A stretch of DNA of 64,000 bases from Fomes fomentarius. Its lineage: Eukaryota; Basidiomycota; Agaricomycetes; Polyporales; Polyporaceae. The notes under the pieces were generated by a model that saw nothing but the letters and a program-made list of their open reading frames with translations, made no database searches and was not told where the DNA came from. Positions 11,527 through 23,784 of this stretch are shown one piece after another; the stretch's first letter is position 1; each line of letters starts with the position of its first letter. The stretch is taken from positions 248,001-312,000 of the forward strand of contig JABYQN010000012.1 of the NCBI GenBank assembly GCA_022606135.1, in the 5' to 3' direction. Made by a program: the position numbers and the translations under genes.

Positions 11527-13251
11527 ACTACGGGGCGAGGGAGAAGTGGACAGGTGAAGATACGGGGACTTGGTTGCTCTTGTATTCGGGCGTCCAGAAC
11601 AACATTGCAAATTTCTTCTTGTCTCAGATTGGATCGATGGCGAGCGTGCCGCACTGCCATGGGTGGAGCGAAGCTTGAAGCGAAGGTGCTATTTCAGCGA
11701 CACGACTGGAGCATCCGAGGAAGGCTGTTTGGGGTCTTTTTATGTACCCCGCGTGTGAGCAATCCATGTAGATGGCCAGTGGTGCGAGGCCGCCTTCGAC
11801 CCAAGGACGTTGAGAAGGTCGATGTGAACAGTCAATGTTCATCAATCACGAGTCCCGCTGTCAAAGTGGTCGAACAAAATAGGATGATGTGAACCACATA
11901 GGCGAGTCGCTGAATTTGCTATGCTATGTATGTATAAGATTCAGTTGACGTCCTAGTAGTAACCGAGCGTCCACCTAACCGCTGTGGGTATGCAATATCT
12001 GGCTGTGTAGTAAAATAGCACATCCAGCCCTGCGGTGTCTATTAGGAAGACAACAAAGGGAGCGAGGGTTTCAAGTTCGTAAGTGGACACGAGACTTACT
12101 TCGAGCTTGAGGAGCGGGGATTTACGTCGGTCATAGAACAAGTGATTGCTGATCGGAGGGATTTGGGACAGAATTAGTCTCTGACGCATGGCAGGTGCCT
12201 CGGGTCGGGCCATGTTGTCGCTAGGATACCGAGGACATGCCAACGGATGCATCGCCGTATCGTCGTAGGGTACACGTACATAACGTCATGCCGCAGCCAA
12301 CGGTTGGATGCAGAAGCCGAGGAAGACACGGGATGTAAGCGCAGATGCGATGCTGAGTGTAGGTGAGGTAGAACGATGGTTTGATGAGGCGGATGCGGTA
12401 GAGCTAGGCGACTGTTGGGGGGAAGAAGCCACGCTACTAGGGCAAGCGGGACATACTGGCGAGGCGATAGCTGTAACCGTCCGGCGTTGACATCGAAGGC
12501 TAGCCTATATGCTGTAGGTGATAGGCGTACTACCGAGTGTCACTACTACCAAAATTGCCACATGAACACGTCGAGGCCCTGCGACGTACCAGATTGCGTC
12601 TCAAACACTTGCCCGCCCAGGTCTTGACATCACCGTTTACGCAGCCGTTACCAATACTCGTTACTGGTTTTGCTCTCGACGGCTCGGAGCTCACCCCTGC
12701 CGGTGTCTTTCATGTCCCCGGCTTTCAAGATCCTAGATACGTGTCTGGGAAGCAGCGACACCGGAAGGGGACGCGCGATACGGAGGAGATCTACTGCGCG
12801 AGTCTTGATAGACAACGGGGAATCACACAGAGAGCGGTCTGCTACCGTGCCGTGTGCTGGTAAGATCCGCAAAGAAAAGAAAACGTGTGCTGACGGGAGA
12901 AACAGGACGTACGTCGTGGTCCGCGCCATTCTTGTTGAACGCCTGCTGCGCAAGCACAACGACTAACCCCGTCAGTATCTGTACGCATGCGCGCACAAGC
13001 TGCGATCGAGCGCTCCACCGGATACCACTCACTTAAATGCGTGCAGATATCGCTCCTCAATGTTTCCCCGCGAGCTACTTGCGTAAATGAAGTCGTCCGG
13101 TCGCGGAAGGAGGAGATGAGGGGAGATGGAGAGAGAAATGGAGAGAGCAGGGAAGTGCCCCCGCCGCGGGCCGCGTCGGCTCGCCGAAGGCTGTGTACTC
13201 GGGTCCCGGCGCGCACTTCCGAATACGCGAGCACCCACCTTTCTTCAATCA
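11527..13251. other. intergenic with weak minus-strand coding-like pieces
   Basis: A TATA-like TACATAAAAAG (minus, near 11735) may serve the membrane protein gene. Between 12286 and 13032 the minus strand has a hydrophobic stretch (ILTGLVVVLAQQ), an intron-like GTACGT...CCAG, and a Ser/Thr-rich piece ending in a hydrophobic tail. Together these resemble a small secreted GPI-type protein, but there is no in-frame ATG and the middle cannot be joined. I therefore do not call a gene. Confidence 0.35.
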
Positions 13252-13776
13252 ATGTCATCTCTCATGTCCACTTCAACATTCCTTCTCCCTAAAGCTATGG
13301 TGGCCACCCTCCCTGTAGAGGTCGAGGAACGCATCATTGACAAACTCCACTACCACGTTGATGCCCTTCAGAACTGCGCCTTGACATGCCGTCGCTGGCG
13401 TCCCCGTACTCGCTATCACCTCTTCGCTGCCATCCGTGTCACGACGAAGGATGAGCTCCTTTTGCTTTACGCACTATTGTCTCAATCCCCCCATCTACTT
13501 CCACTTGTGCGCTCCCTCACGATCCGCGCCGAGCTAGACAACCCGGAGGTGGCGCAACTGTTTCAGATGGTGCCGGTCCCACTCTTCACCTCACTTTCGA
13601 ACTTGGTCTATTGGAAGTTCTGTGGAACACGTACTGGCCGTGATAGCCGGGGTGAATGGGATTATACCTCGGCCCCAGCGTACCACCGCACGGGACTTGC
13701 AACCATACGAAGATTAAGGGACGCACTCCAGAAGAGCGAGACGACACGGATGCCAGTGGTGACGAAGCGCAAATGA
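13252..13776 (+). CDS. truncated F-box protein (174 aa)
   Basis: F-box proteins bind Skp1 and present substrates to SCF ubiquitin ligases. From about residue 17 the protein reads MVATLPVEVEERIIDKLHYH, then LQNCALTCRRW, the standard basidiomycete F-box. A domain follows (LLPLVRSLTIRAE) that normally leads into a long leucine-rich region. Here the frame stops after MPVVTKRK, about where LRR sequence should start, so it is half the usual length or less. It is a paralogue of the F-box part of the gene at 33.6-36.1 kb: both share the TTxxxLxxLxxxxxQxPHLxPLVRS pattern and a PAYHRTGLA/PPCHRMSLA segment. It may be a truncated gene or a minimal F-box protein. The ATG at 13252 was chosen for the normal distance to the F-box; the one at 13297 is also possible. 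Confidence 0.7.
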   Translation: MSSLMSTSTFLLPKAMVATLPVEVEERIIDKLHYHVDALQNCALTCRRWRPRTRYHLFAAIRVTTKDELLLLYALLSQSPHLLPLVRSLTIRAELDNPEVAQLFQMVPVPLFTSLSNLVYWKFCGTRTGRDSRGEWDYTSAPAYHRTGLATIRRLRDALQKSETTRMPVVTKRK

Positions 13777-14514
13777 TGCGGCATGAGTGCACGATTTGAG
13801 TCATCGTCTGAGGGTTGCAGACGCCCCTGTGAGAGCCAAGAAAAGCAGTCAGTAAATCAATCGAACAGCGCGCAAACTTGAAGGAAGAGGATGGATGTAC
13901 GTACCAGTTACGTTGGAATCTCTGTCGATGTCTGTACCGAATTCAGTCGGTCCCCGTCTCCTGTCTGGGATGCCGGTACTATGACCCGAACTGGGACTAA
14001 CGGCTTTTGTGAGATGTCAGCTTAGATCAGGGAATCGACGGTAGGGAAGTGATGTAGCTGGCAGAATTGTCAGCGCAAGACGACAGACGCTCAACGCGAA
14101 CTCGAGGTCGTCATACATACATCAGAATCCTGATCAAATTATGATCAAATGACCTGCATGAGTATGTATGTATGGTTTATGATGACGTCGCTCGAATTGC
14201 TCACTGAAAGCTACACGATAGATAGCCATTTGTCACCGAAAGCGCCGAAGCAACCGCTTTGGTAGTGCTGGTTTCCGCGGTCCATTCGGGGATGCTTGGT
14301 GCTCTTGCATGCTACCGCCGTGAAATTCTTTCTGCCAAGTAACGGCTGTGTGCTACGAGAGCGGCCAATGCACGGCGATCCCGAGACTCGACGAGACATA
14401 TTGGCCGGAGAGTACGATCACAGTGCCCAGCTTTGAGACCGAGTATGGTTTACAGGTTCTCATTGAAACTCACGGTCACCGCTGAACTCCTTCGTGATGA
14501 AGCATCCGCCACCG
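13777..14514. other. intergenic, no gene seen
   Basis: No remaining leucine-rich homology is visible downstream of the truncated F-box gene, so the lost part is not simply out of frame here. The 3' end of the stretch forms the upstream region of the isochorismatase-family gene. Confidence 0.5.
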
Positions 14515-14523
14515 TATAAAAGG
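14515..14523 (+). promoter_or_regulatory. TATA box of the isochorismatase-family gene
   Basis: TATAAAAGG lies about 170 bases before the start codon in a GC-rich context. It is the best TATA consensus in the window. Confidence 0.6.
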
Positions 14524-14688
14524 CGGCGACCGCCAGCCAGCAGACCTCAGACCTCAGCATCGAGAGCTCTTTTACTTCTACAACATCCAAGTCGCCACCT
14601 GGTCAGTCAGTGGTGTCAGTCTCCTGTCCATCGCGTTGACATCACTCACCTTCTGCCACCTGTAAACCAGACCACGGCAACCACCAGC

Positions 14689-15478
14689 ATGTCCTCCAAG
14701 CTCACGTACGAACGCATCGACAAGGACAATGCCGTCCTGCTCATCGTCGACCACCAAGAAGGTCTCTACCAGCTCGCACGCGACAAGACCCCCGCCGACA
14801 CGAAGCGCAGCATCCTCGCCCACGCCGCGCTCGGGCAGGTCTTTGGCCTCCCGACCATCCTCACCACCAGCGCGGAGACGGGTCAGAACGGGCCCCTGCC
14901 CGCCGAGGTCCTCGCGATGCACCCGGACGCGCCGATCATCAGGCGCCACGGGGAGGTGAACGCCTGGGACAACGCCGACTTCAGGAAGGCGGTCGAGGCG
15001 ACGGGCAAGAAGCAAGTCATTCTTGGCGGGATCACCACCGACGTACGTCTGTGCATCCTCACATGATTTGGATGAGTGGCAAGGCTGATCATTGAGCGGC
15101 GGGCCGCAGGTGTGCACGACGTTCCTCGCGCTCTCGCTTGTCGAGGCTGGGTACAGCGTCTTTGTGAACAGCGACGCGTCCGGCACGTTCAACGTCAAGA
15201 CTGCGAGCGAGGCCAACGATCGGATGCGCAAGGCGGGCGTGCAGGTGCTCTCGATGTTCGCGGTCGCGTGCGAGCTCATGCGTGACTGGCGCAACACGCC
15301 TGGCACAAAGGAGATGATGCCCTATTTTGAGACGTCAGTGTGGTAGTCTCTTGTTCTGCACGTCATCTGAACGGCTCACTGAATATCATTGGGCTACGGT
15401 AGGTATCTCCCGGAATATGGTTTCCTTGCCAGGGCTCATGACGCGGCCATCAAGAACGGAACGCCGTCTGGATTGTAA
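14689..15478 (+). CDS. isochorismatase-fold cysteine hydrolase, YcaC-like (217 aa)
   Basis: Cysteine hydrolases of this fold cleave amides or related bonds in small molecules; YcaC-type members have no settled physiological substrate. Exons 14689-15042, 15110-15333 and 15403-15478 join in frame to 217 residues, the family length. Visible features are the nucleophile-activating Asp21 in LLIVDHQ, the segment INAWDN-like VNAWDNADF, the catalytic Cys120 in GGITTDVCTTF directly after intron 1, VNSDASGTFN, and FAVACELMRDWRN near the end. The last four match the YcaC subgroup closely rather than nicotinamidases or true isochorismatases. It has its own TATA box and no signal peptide, so it is probably cytosolic. 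The catalytic Lys of the family is not identified with confidence. Confidence 0.92.
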
Positions 15479-16480
15479 ACGCCGGTACTAGCGTTATGAT
15501 ATGTTTTTTCCTCTTGGCGGGATGCCTGTGAAACTTTCCTAGAGGTGTACTGTCAGTGTCGGAGGAGGCGAGAGTCAGCTCTACCGTTGACCTAGCGGAT
15601 AGTTCAATAACAATTGCTTTATACGAGACTTCCTGCACGGGTAGGTAGTTTTTCGTAAAGTCGAATCGGCGACAAGGAGAAGGATCGGTCAGGTAATGCG
15701 ACTCAACTTGAGTAGGTGAGGATGTTTGGAGCAAGTCCTGGTGACGGCGCTTGAGGTCGTGCGGAGCACAAAAATCTGAGCGGAGAAGGTGGCTTGTTCC
15801 GAACCTACGCTACGTGCACTGCCTGGCGCGGCCACAAGTTTCCCTGCATCCCTTGTCCCCGCCTTTGTACTTTGAGCGCATGAAGGAAAGCCAAGACCGC
15901 CTGGGAAGATCCCATGGCTTTCACGGGGCGGATTTCCTGATCATGCGCGCAGTGGCACAGGCCGCTTTTGAACTTCATGTGGTAGCCGCGACCGCATTGC
16001 CCTTCAATTTGTCTTGTGCACTCTGTGATGAAGCTGCTGAACTGTAGATCCGCTGCTGTATTATGTAGAAGCAACATCCGCAGCTGCGCCGTGTATTTTG
16101 ATCCGTGTTTCGTCAACGCCTGCCAGTCAGCACGTCAGCAATACGGCGCACTGCGGTCAAGCAACAACAGTGGTATGTTCTATGCCTCTGCCCAGAGATA
16201 ACTACTCATTACTTTAAATTTGTAAGCTCTAGAGCAAGAGTGAGTGTCAACCATCCCAAGGTTCGAATATACGCGGAAGCGGCGGAATCAGGGGTTGCTC
16301 GCATCAACCCGCGGGAGGTCAAGCTCAAGCCTGGAACTCATAGCTGTACTGTGAACAAGCGGAGCGCAGTTCAACTTCGCATAGGATCGCGAGTACCGGC
16401 GCCTTCCGCAGGCACTCGCAATACTTTAAGTAGGAGCAAACCCACTCAACTCCAATATTCCTCACCCATTTACTTCGAAC
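15479..16480. other. intergenic, no gene seen
   Basis: No domain or spliced frame was recognised on either strand. The final 60 bases (TACTTTAAG onward) are the probable promoter of the first secreted hydrolase. Confidence 0.5.
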
Positions 16481-18863
16481 ATGAAACTTTGGCACATCAT
16501 CTGCACAATTTCCCCGTCTCTCTGCACTCATTCGTCTACTATAGCCCTTGGCCATACTCAGGCGAGTCTGCTCGGCATACAGTAAAACGATCAACGTGCT
16601 GACTCGCAAATGCCAACAGAGTAGTTCCATCCATTGGGGACCTTGTGATTCTTCTCTTGACTCTTCCCTTTCCTGTGCTTTCTTCGACATCCCCCTTGAC
16701 TACCACAATCGCTCAGCTGGCCTTGGTCGCCTCGCTCTCATCAAGGCCAATGCGACTCATGAACGCCGTGGAACAGTCTTCATGAAACCAGGTCTGCCAG
16801 TGTATTACCTCAGCTCGCGTGCCGATGTTGTCCGTAACTGAGCCCCGTTGCGTGTACAGGTGGTCCAGGTGTATCTGGTTCAGAAGCCTTGAACGCTACC
16901 GGACCTCTCCTCCTAGATCAGACAGGTGGCTTCTACGATGTTGTCAGTTGGGACCCTCGCGGCGTTGGTGCCCTTACAACGTCAGATATCTTCCTCTCCT
17001 CCGTGCTACGAGTGTCCGGTGTCTGAAACATCTTCCACTCCGACAGGCCCGGCGACATCACCTGTTTCGACAGCGTTGAAGAACAGCAAGCCTTCTTCGC
17101 GGGCACGGTTGAGAGGAGTGGCATCGAGGAGCTCGGCCACTTCACCGACAAAGCGGATATCCAGGGTCTCCTGGCACAAGCGTCAACCATGCAGCAGAAA
17201 TACGAGGATCTAGGCAAGCGGTGTCTCCAGCACCCCAACGGAAAGTACTTGCAGTATGTGGGGACCGCAGCGACCGTGCGCGATATCGCGGCGCTCGCGG
17301 ACGCTCTGGATGGCCCCGGGAGTGCGATCAACTACATCGGGTTGTCGTATGGTACGGTCATAGGCTCATGGCTTGTCAATAGTAAGTGCTTCGATGTGCT
17401 GCTCACCATCGTGCACACGTGATTGATCGTGAATGCTCTGAGTCTAGTGTTCCCCGAGGTAACGTCCAGCGTACAGCTTCGTCCACTACGCGTCTGAGAT
17501 TGCCCACTTGGAACAGCGTGTCGGTCATGTCGTGATAGATGGTGTAGTAGACCCCGTGCGGTTCTCCAAAGAAGATACCTCTCTGGTGTGCTCTCTGTGT
17601 TTCTTCATATCCATGCAAGTAGCTGAGATCGTTCTCGCTTGGTAGGGATGGTCTCAGAACCTCGTGGATGCAGACCAAACATACAACGCCTTTGTCACAG
17701 GCTGCACCCTTGCGGGCCCTGACGTGTGTCCTCTGGCATCCACAGGTCACTCTCCACTGGACGTCCATGAAAGTATTCAAGCGCTCTTCAAGACTGCACA
17801 CGATGCCTTCCGCATGGACCCCTCTGTTCCGGTCACCTCTGGGCAGCTTCGTTGTACGTTGAATTCTCTACTAAACCTGATATCAGAAAGCAACTATATA
17901 AATACGCAGCGGTCTTCCGCACGGCGATGTATTTGCCAGGTGGATGGCAGAGTCTCGTCAATGACACGCTTCCCGCTATCATCGAGCAAATTCGCGGCGA
18001 GGCTTACAGGGATGCAAGGTACATCTCCTGTTGTGTAGGCTCTTGTGGTTTACCGAGGATGATGACTATCCGGCGCAGCGCATCTGCGAAGCGACAGCAG
18101 GAATCAGTTCCGCAATCGCCCTACAGCCCCGCAGCGATCATGTGCAGCGACAACAGAGAGAGCTCGGCGAACATGACTGTTGTGTTCCAGGGAATCATCT
18201 CGACGTCACAGAACATCTCTCATATGCGTAAGTCAATCCGATACACTTCATCATGATCAGCGGTGAGTAAGACGTTCAACGGGACAGTCGGGGCTGCCTG
18301 GCCGTTGGCGCCGTATTATTGTCCATTTTGGCCTGCTAGCGCCGTGGAGCGCTGCGAAGGCCCGTTCAACAAAAGCCTCGCGAACCCGATCCTTGTGATA
18401 GGGAACACAGTGCGTGCTGCATGTCGCAAACCCACTGGGCTTCACTGACACTTCTACGAACATACAGTATGACCCCGCGACTCCTTGTGCGGACGCCAAG
18501 GCGGCGGCACAGGAGCTGGGAGATCGCGCGACTCTGGTTCGTTTGAACGCTTTTGGAGTAGGTGCTATATCTCCGTCAGTCGAGTCGCCGTGCTGAAGCT
18601 CTAGCACCTTCAGCACACCTCCCAGGCTGGACCTTCAGTATGTATGTCGGATATCATTCGCGCGTACATGGTCAACGGCACGGTCAGTCGTGTCCCATCG
18701 TATGCTTGATCCATGCTGACCAACTTGGCTTCTCTCTGCATCTGACGACAGCTTCCAGAGGGAAACGACACTGTATGCGAGGTGGACCCGGACTTTGAGA
18801 TCTTCGTGGGGGTCAACACCTCCGCAATATTCACGAGTATGCTTGCGGAGGATCACATTTGAG
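16481..18863 (+). CDS. secreted TAP-like alpha/beta hydrolase (family S33), copy 1
   Basis: This resembles tripeptidyl-aminopeptidase-type serine hydrolases with a TAP C-terminal domain; it probably trims peptides outside the cell. The N-terminus MKLWHIICTISPSLC looks like a signal peptide. After intron 1 come HWGPCD, the oxyanion loop GGPGVSGS, SWDPRGVGALT, the nucleophile elbow GLSYGT, DGVVDP, the Asp-bearing GNTYDPATP, then FGHTS with the triad His just after an intron, and the end SMLAEDHI. About a dozen exons join without a frame break. Intron 1 (16562-16619) has a GC donor (GCGAGT), whereas the tandem paralogue has GT in the same place. Cysteine pairs and N-glycosylation sites (NATHE, NGT) suit secretion. 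The start is fixed by the shared MKL signal peptide of both copies. Confidence 0.9.
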
Positions 18864-19541
18864 GCGGTTGCCTCTTTCCTTCCTTCAGGAGCGTATCTTG
18901 TGTTGTTCATTGTACCGTAGTCAACATTGGACAACCTTGCTACACTACGGTCAGCCTCACACTGACATGTGCGCCGCTCAATACGTCAATTCCCACAGGT
19001 TCGCATAGGAACTACCAGGTATGTTACTACGATACAACGATGCCTGGATGTGCCGAGCCTAGCGCAGTTGCAGATGCGTTGCTTGGACCTGCGCCTTCTA
19101 GACGGCTAGTATACTTGCGCAATCATTTAATTATTAATTGATTGATGGAGGGCGAGCGTGACACGTTGTTCGTGAGTTCTCAAATCCTTACGTACGTCTG
19201 AAGTTTTGTAAATGACCCCTCTAGTTGTTCAGTCTAGTAGTGAATCACAGACGAAGGTGCCTCTGCACGGCGATTCGCCTCGATGCTGCGCCCTGGGCAC
19301 TAAACCACATTCATCCCCGATAACCTGAGTCCTTCACGACTCTAATAATCATTCTATGTGGTGACTCACCCCGCAGTGGGCAAGGTTGATATTTCACTGC
19401 GCGTTGGGTCATCTGATGTGGCCTTTGCGCGCTCCGGGGACCCACCAGCGCTCGGCACTCAGGGCAGTCAGAATATAAGTACAGAGGTTGAAGCCACCAT
19501 CTCCACTTCGCCAACAATCACGACGAGCCAAAATTACAATC
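18864..19541. other. spacer between the tandem hydrolases
   Basis: No gene is seen. It contains an AT-rich patch (CATTTAATTATTAATTGATTG near 19124) and, near its end, the promoter of copy 2. Confidence 0.5.
19474..19479 (+). promoter_or_regulatory. candidate TATA element of hydrolase copy 2
   Basis: TATAAG lies about 65 bases upstream of the ATG. The corresponding place upstream of copy 1 reads TACTTTAAG, a degraded match. Confidence 0.4.
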
Positions 19542-22003
19542 ATGAAGCTCGGGCGACTGTTCTGTACCGTCAATTCTGCATTCTGCGTTCATTCATTGAT
19601 CTCGGGACGGAACTCCGATTCGCAGGTGAGCGCCAGTTGCCTTGGCAGACTCTGCAACTCAACTGACATTTACATCAATTTCACAAATTGAAACAGACTA
19701 ATTCCGTGCAATGGGGGCCTTGTGATGCTTTTATTGTCTCATCTCGCTCCTGCGCTTTCTTTGACGTCCCGCTCGACTACCACGACAGCTCAGCCGGCAA
19801 TGGCCGGCTCGCCCTCATCAAGGTCAACGCGACCCGTGAGCGTCGGGGGACAGTGTTCATGAACCCTGGTTCATAACCGTTCTGGACTGCAACCCAGGCA
19901 TTGTGGCATAACTGACCCGGTCTGGTAGGCGGCCCGGGAGCGTCCGGAGTCGAACTTTTCGACGTATTCAGTGCTGCATTTCTCGACTGGACTGGGGGCT
20001 TCTATGATGTCGTGAGCTGGGACCCTCGGGGCTCTGGAAGCCTCACCATGTGAGTCCTTACTCATTGCGCTTTTTCTAACGACCTATCGACATGAGTTTG
20101 GAATTCTGAAAAGCCCCGGCAACACCCACTGCTTCGACAGTGGGGAAGAAGAGCAAGCCTTCTTCGCCGGCACCACCGAGACCCATGGCATCGAGGAACT
20201 GGACAATTTTACCGACCCCCAGGACATACAGAGCTTGCTTGCGCAAGCCCCTTTGATGCAGCAGAAGTATGAAGAGCTAGGAAAGCGATGTCTCGAACAC
20301 CCCAGTGGGAAGTACATGCCGTACCTGGGAACCCCTGCGACCGTCCGTGATCTCGTGGCTATGGCGGACGCGTTGGATGGTCCTGGTAGTCCGGTTAACT
20401 TCTTCGGACTGTCGTACGGCACGGTTATAGGCACGTTCCTTGTCAACAGTGAGTGGCTGGATTCTCTCAGTGCTTCAAGACGCCCACCCGCTGACTGTTG
20501 GTCCGTATTTGTCCAGTGTTCCCTGAGGTAAGAAAATTAGGCTTTAGTTCAATACGCTAGTCTTACAAAACTTGGCTCGATTGCTTACATCCTCAGCGTG
20601 TGGGGCACATTGTATTAGACGGAGTGGTGGACCCTCTGGCTCACTCCCATTCAGATCCCGCTCTGGTGCGCTGCACTCCGTCTCTACAGCTCTCTATTTA
20701 CTTGCTGACGCCGTTTACGCTGCGTAGGCATGGCCCCAACGCGAACTCGTGGACGCTGACCAGGTGTACAACGGATTCGTCACAGGCTGTGCACTCGCCG
20801 GACCTGACGCATGTCCTCTTGCATCCTCGGCTGAGTCTCCGAGTCCCTTGGACGTCCACGAAAAGGTTCAGGGCCTACTCGCGGCCGCACACGATGCGTT
20901 CCGAGCAAACTCGTCTGTTCCGATCTCCTCTGGTCAGCTCCGTTGTACGTGTGGTCTTTCTGAATTCAAGAAAAGGAGTGAAGCAACAGCTCACTGGTGG
21001 TCTTGCAGTGGTTTTCCGAGACCTGATCCTCAGCCCATTGAACTGGCAGAGTTTCGCAAACTCGACGCTCCCACTGATCATTGAGCAGGTCCACGCTGAG
21101 GCTCAAGGGAACACAACGGGCCATGTATCTGATGTGCTGACACGGTACGTTGTTAACTGGGTCCCAGAATCTATTTGCTAGTTGCTTGTGACTAACAGAA
21201 CGATGTCATTTGTAACGCAGCGCGCTTCAAAAGCAAAAACGACAACAAAGGGCGGCCTTTCAAAATTCGTACAGCAACCAGACCACCCTTTGTGGAGACG
21301 GTGGGGAAAGTACCACTAACATGACCGGTATCTACGAGGGCATCATCGCGACCTCTCAGAACATCTCCCACATGTGTAAGCTCTAGCTGCATTCGTCGAG
21401 TCACGATTACTGATGGTACGGAGGACAGTTGGACCGGTCTGGCCCTACTCACCGTACTATTGTCCCTTCTGGCCCGTTCGCCCTGTTGAGCGCTACGTGG
21501 GACCGTTCAACAGGACCCTCGCAAATTCCATCCTCGTGATAGGAAATACAGTACGTGTGTCATTGAACTACTACCTTTCGTCGACAAAGTACTAATGTGC
21601 GCACAGTATGATCCTGCAACCTCGTTTTCAGGCGCGAAGGCGGTCGCAGATGAGCTCGGAGATAGCGCGACTCTGGTCAGACTGAACGGGTTCGGGGTGC
21701 GCGCGTCGTACATTTCTCTATCTCGCGTTGCGGCGCTGAATATCTAGCACCTGTAGCACGTCTCCCTTTCTGCGGGGTCTTCGGCATGTCTCTCCAACAT
21801 CATCCGCGCGTACATGGCCAACCGCACAGTGAGTGCCATCCAGCCAGTGCTCGTCTGCATACTGATCACGACATTTCCGATCTATATGACAGCTTCCAGA
21901 GGGGGACGACACTGTGTGCGAAGTGGATGGAGACTACGAGATCTTTCCGGGAGTGAACACCTCGAGGATCCTCTTTAACCTGCTCCCGGAAGGTGTATTC
22001 TGA
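19542..22003 (+). CDS. secreted TAP-like alpha/beta hydrolase (family S33), copy 2
   Basis: It is a tandem paralogue of the preceding gene with the same exon layout and order of motifs: signal peptide MKLGRLFCTVNSAFC, QWGPCD, GGPGASGVE, SWDPRGSGSLT, GLSYGT nucleophile, DGVVDP, TRALQKQ segment, YYCPFWP, GNTYDPATS, FGHVSLSAGSSAC with the triad His, and the end LLPEGVF. All Ser-Asp-His residues are present, so it is predicted active. Intron 1 uses a normal GTGAGC donor. Differences from copy 1 are spread along the protein, indicating an old duplication. It ends about 310 bases from the convergent seven-TM gene. Substrate preference cannot be read from the sequence. Confidence 0.9.
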
Positions 22004-22313
22004 ATTTGCCCTGCATCTCAGGTTGGAAACTGCGCTCTGCTTCATCGTTTTGCGTACCTCTCAAAGATCAGAATAAGCATGCGTAGACAGCAACCGTACG
22101 CTTGTACGTGGTGTCGGGGAGCACTACAGCAGAGGATTATAATACTTGACTAGAACACGATCACACACACTGTGCTATTGGCCAAGGCACTGATCGATTG
22201 CCACCGATCCCACTCTTGTTCGTACAGCACTTCTGAACCTTCTGAACTGAGTCGAAGAACTGATTAAAATTAGGTTTCACACCCACTGGTGACTTGGTTC
22301 CCGTACGCGCCTT

Positions 22314-23784
22314 CTAGACATCCTGTTCCGTGTTCGCCGCAACCTTGACCTGTCCCAGCGCATGCATATGCATCTCACTTCCTGATCCGCTCTGCGTGCG
22401 TTCGGGAGATCCCACATCCGAGCTCCTGAGGCCGAGTTCGTCTGTTCGACGTGTGTTCCGCCAGGCAAGGATCTTCTGGAAGGGACGGAAGGGCTCCGGA
22501 CGCGCAGTGTTCCCGAACGCGGCGGACGGGATGCTCTGTGCGCGCCTCACGTTGTCGTAGATGGTAACTTGAAAACAAACAAGAACGATTACGATGGTTG
22601 GATATATCCCCTGTACGAGGGACGAACAGTAAGTGGTCCCTTGATGCAGATCGAGATGCAAGAGTTGACGAGGAGGTACGCACAGTGAGATGAATCACCA
22701 CATCGGCCATGATGTATACGCCGTTGTTGTCCGCCAAGAATAGTGCGAACGTCACGGTCTGATTGTGGCATCGCACATGAGGCAGTGAGCGGGATTACGG
22801 GATTATAGAAGGTGTGCACGGGTACCCACCAACGCCATGGAGTATAGTATACCCGACTCGATGATCAAGATGAGGACACGGAAGTATGTCCCTCCCGAGA
22901 GATGCATGTTGAACCTCTTCAGTGCCCTGGCCCTCGTCCTAGCATGTGATTCAACACACCATTGACTGAAGGTGTCACAAGGGCGAAGGCTCACCATGCC
23001 TTCCAAGCGATCATTGAGACCGAATAGACGTTGGAAGAGACCGTAAGCGCGCCGAAGCTCCCAAACCATATCTTCACCATCGTGCTTTCTGTTATTTTCG
23101 TGCCCAGGGGCATTGTCGCGACCGAAAATGTCGTCCCAACTGCGCACACTGTCTAGAATGGTCAGCATGATCACGGCGCAGATACTCGCCACCATAATGC
23201 GCACCGAAACCCCCGGAGATGCAGGCCACGGGCCAGACAAGGATTCGTGAATCCCTCCGCCACAGCTCCCACGTTCGCCAGCAGACAATCACGTCTACCA
23301 GTAGACACTGAATTTCGGGGCCTTCAGAACTCCTGAAAGGCTACTACGAAAGAAGAAGCGAGACCCACGTTGATAAACTCTAGGAGAAGCTGCACCCATA
23401 AGGTCGGGTCTTTCTCCGATTCGCCTTCATGTTGGACAAAGAAAGCGAGTATGGCCGCTCGGATGGAGAGCGTGATGTGTACTGTCGACATGCAATACAT
23501 GAGGATAGTGAGCGCACTCATCAGGACGTTTGGTAGAGTCCAGCGCAGATCCGGGGGCTTCCGCCTCATGCGGCCATGTAAGTTCCAAAGTATAAGATAG
23601 CCTTCGATGACCTACAGAAGGAGATAGAACGCCGCTGCCGCAAGGACGGTATATACACCTGATCGCGCGTGTTTGCAGCATATAAAAATCCAATATCAGC
23701 TGTATGAGGAACAAACGCACCATATAGGACGGCTTCGCACATCAATCCGATGAAGACGGCCATAGACATCGAAAGGGGCGCCAT
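22314..23784 (-). CDS. seven-TM integral membrane protein, fungal family of unknown function
   Basis: I recognise a large agaricomycete family of roughly 300-aa polytopic proteins whose function is not established. Hydrophobic segments in order: MSMAVFIGLMCEAVLYG, VYTVLAAAAFYLLL, LPNVLMSALTILMYCMSTVH, LLLEFINVDVIVCWRTWELW (over an intron), RILVWPVACIS, VASICAVIMLTIL, VLILIIESGILYSMALV, and a last one ending IVIVLVCFQ, followed by a polar tail (QSIPSAAFG...). A 51-nt intron (donor GTAGGT) joins FYLLL to RKPPDLRW and removes an apparent stop. After ACISG the frame must shift by one base within a GGGGG run (near 23215) to continue, so either the sequence has an extra G or the gene is damaged. 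Confidence 0.75.

Noticed and set aside
12540..12627. Cys-rich plus-strand piece (CHMNTSRPCDVPDCVSNTCPP)
   Set aside because: It looks like part of a CFEM-type domain, but it lacks the remaining cysteines, a signal peptide and flanking exons.
12286..13032. Small secreted GPI-type protein on the minus strand
   Set aside because: Hydrophobic start, one intron and a hydrophobic end look suggestive, but there is no ATG and the middle parts do not join in one frame.
23700..23784. Premature TAG in the seven-TM gene after FYLLL
   Set aside because: A 51-nt intron with donor GTAGGT and acceptor ATGAG removes it and restores a continuous TM segment in phase.
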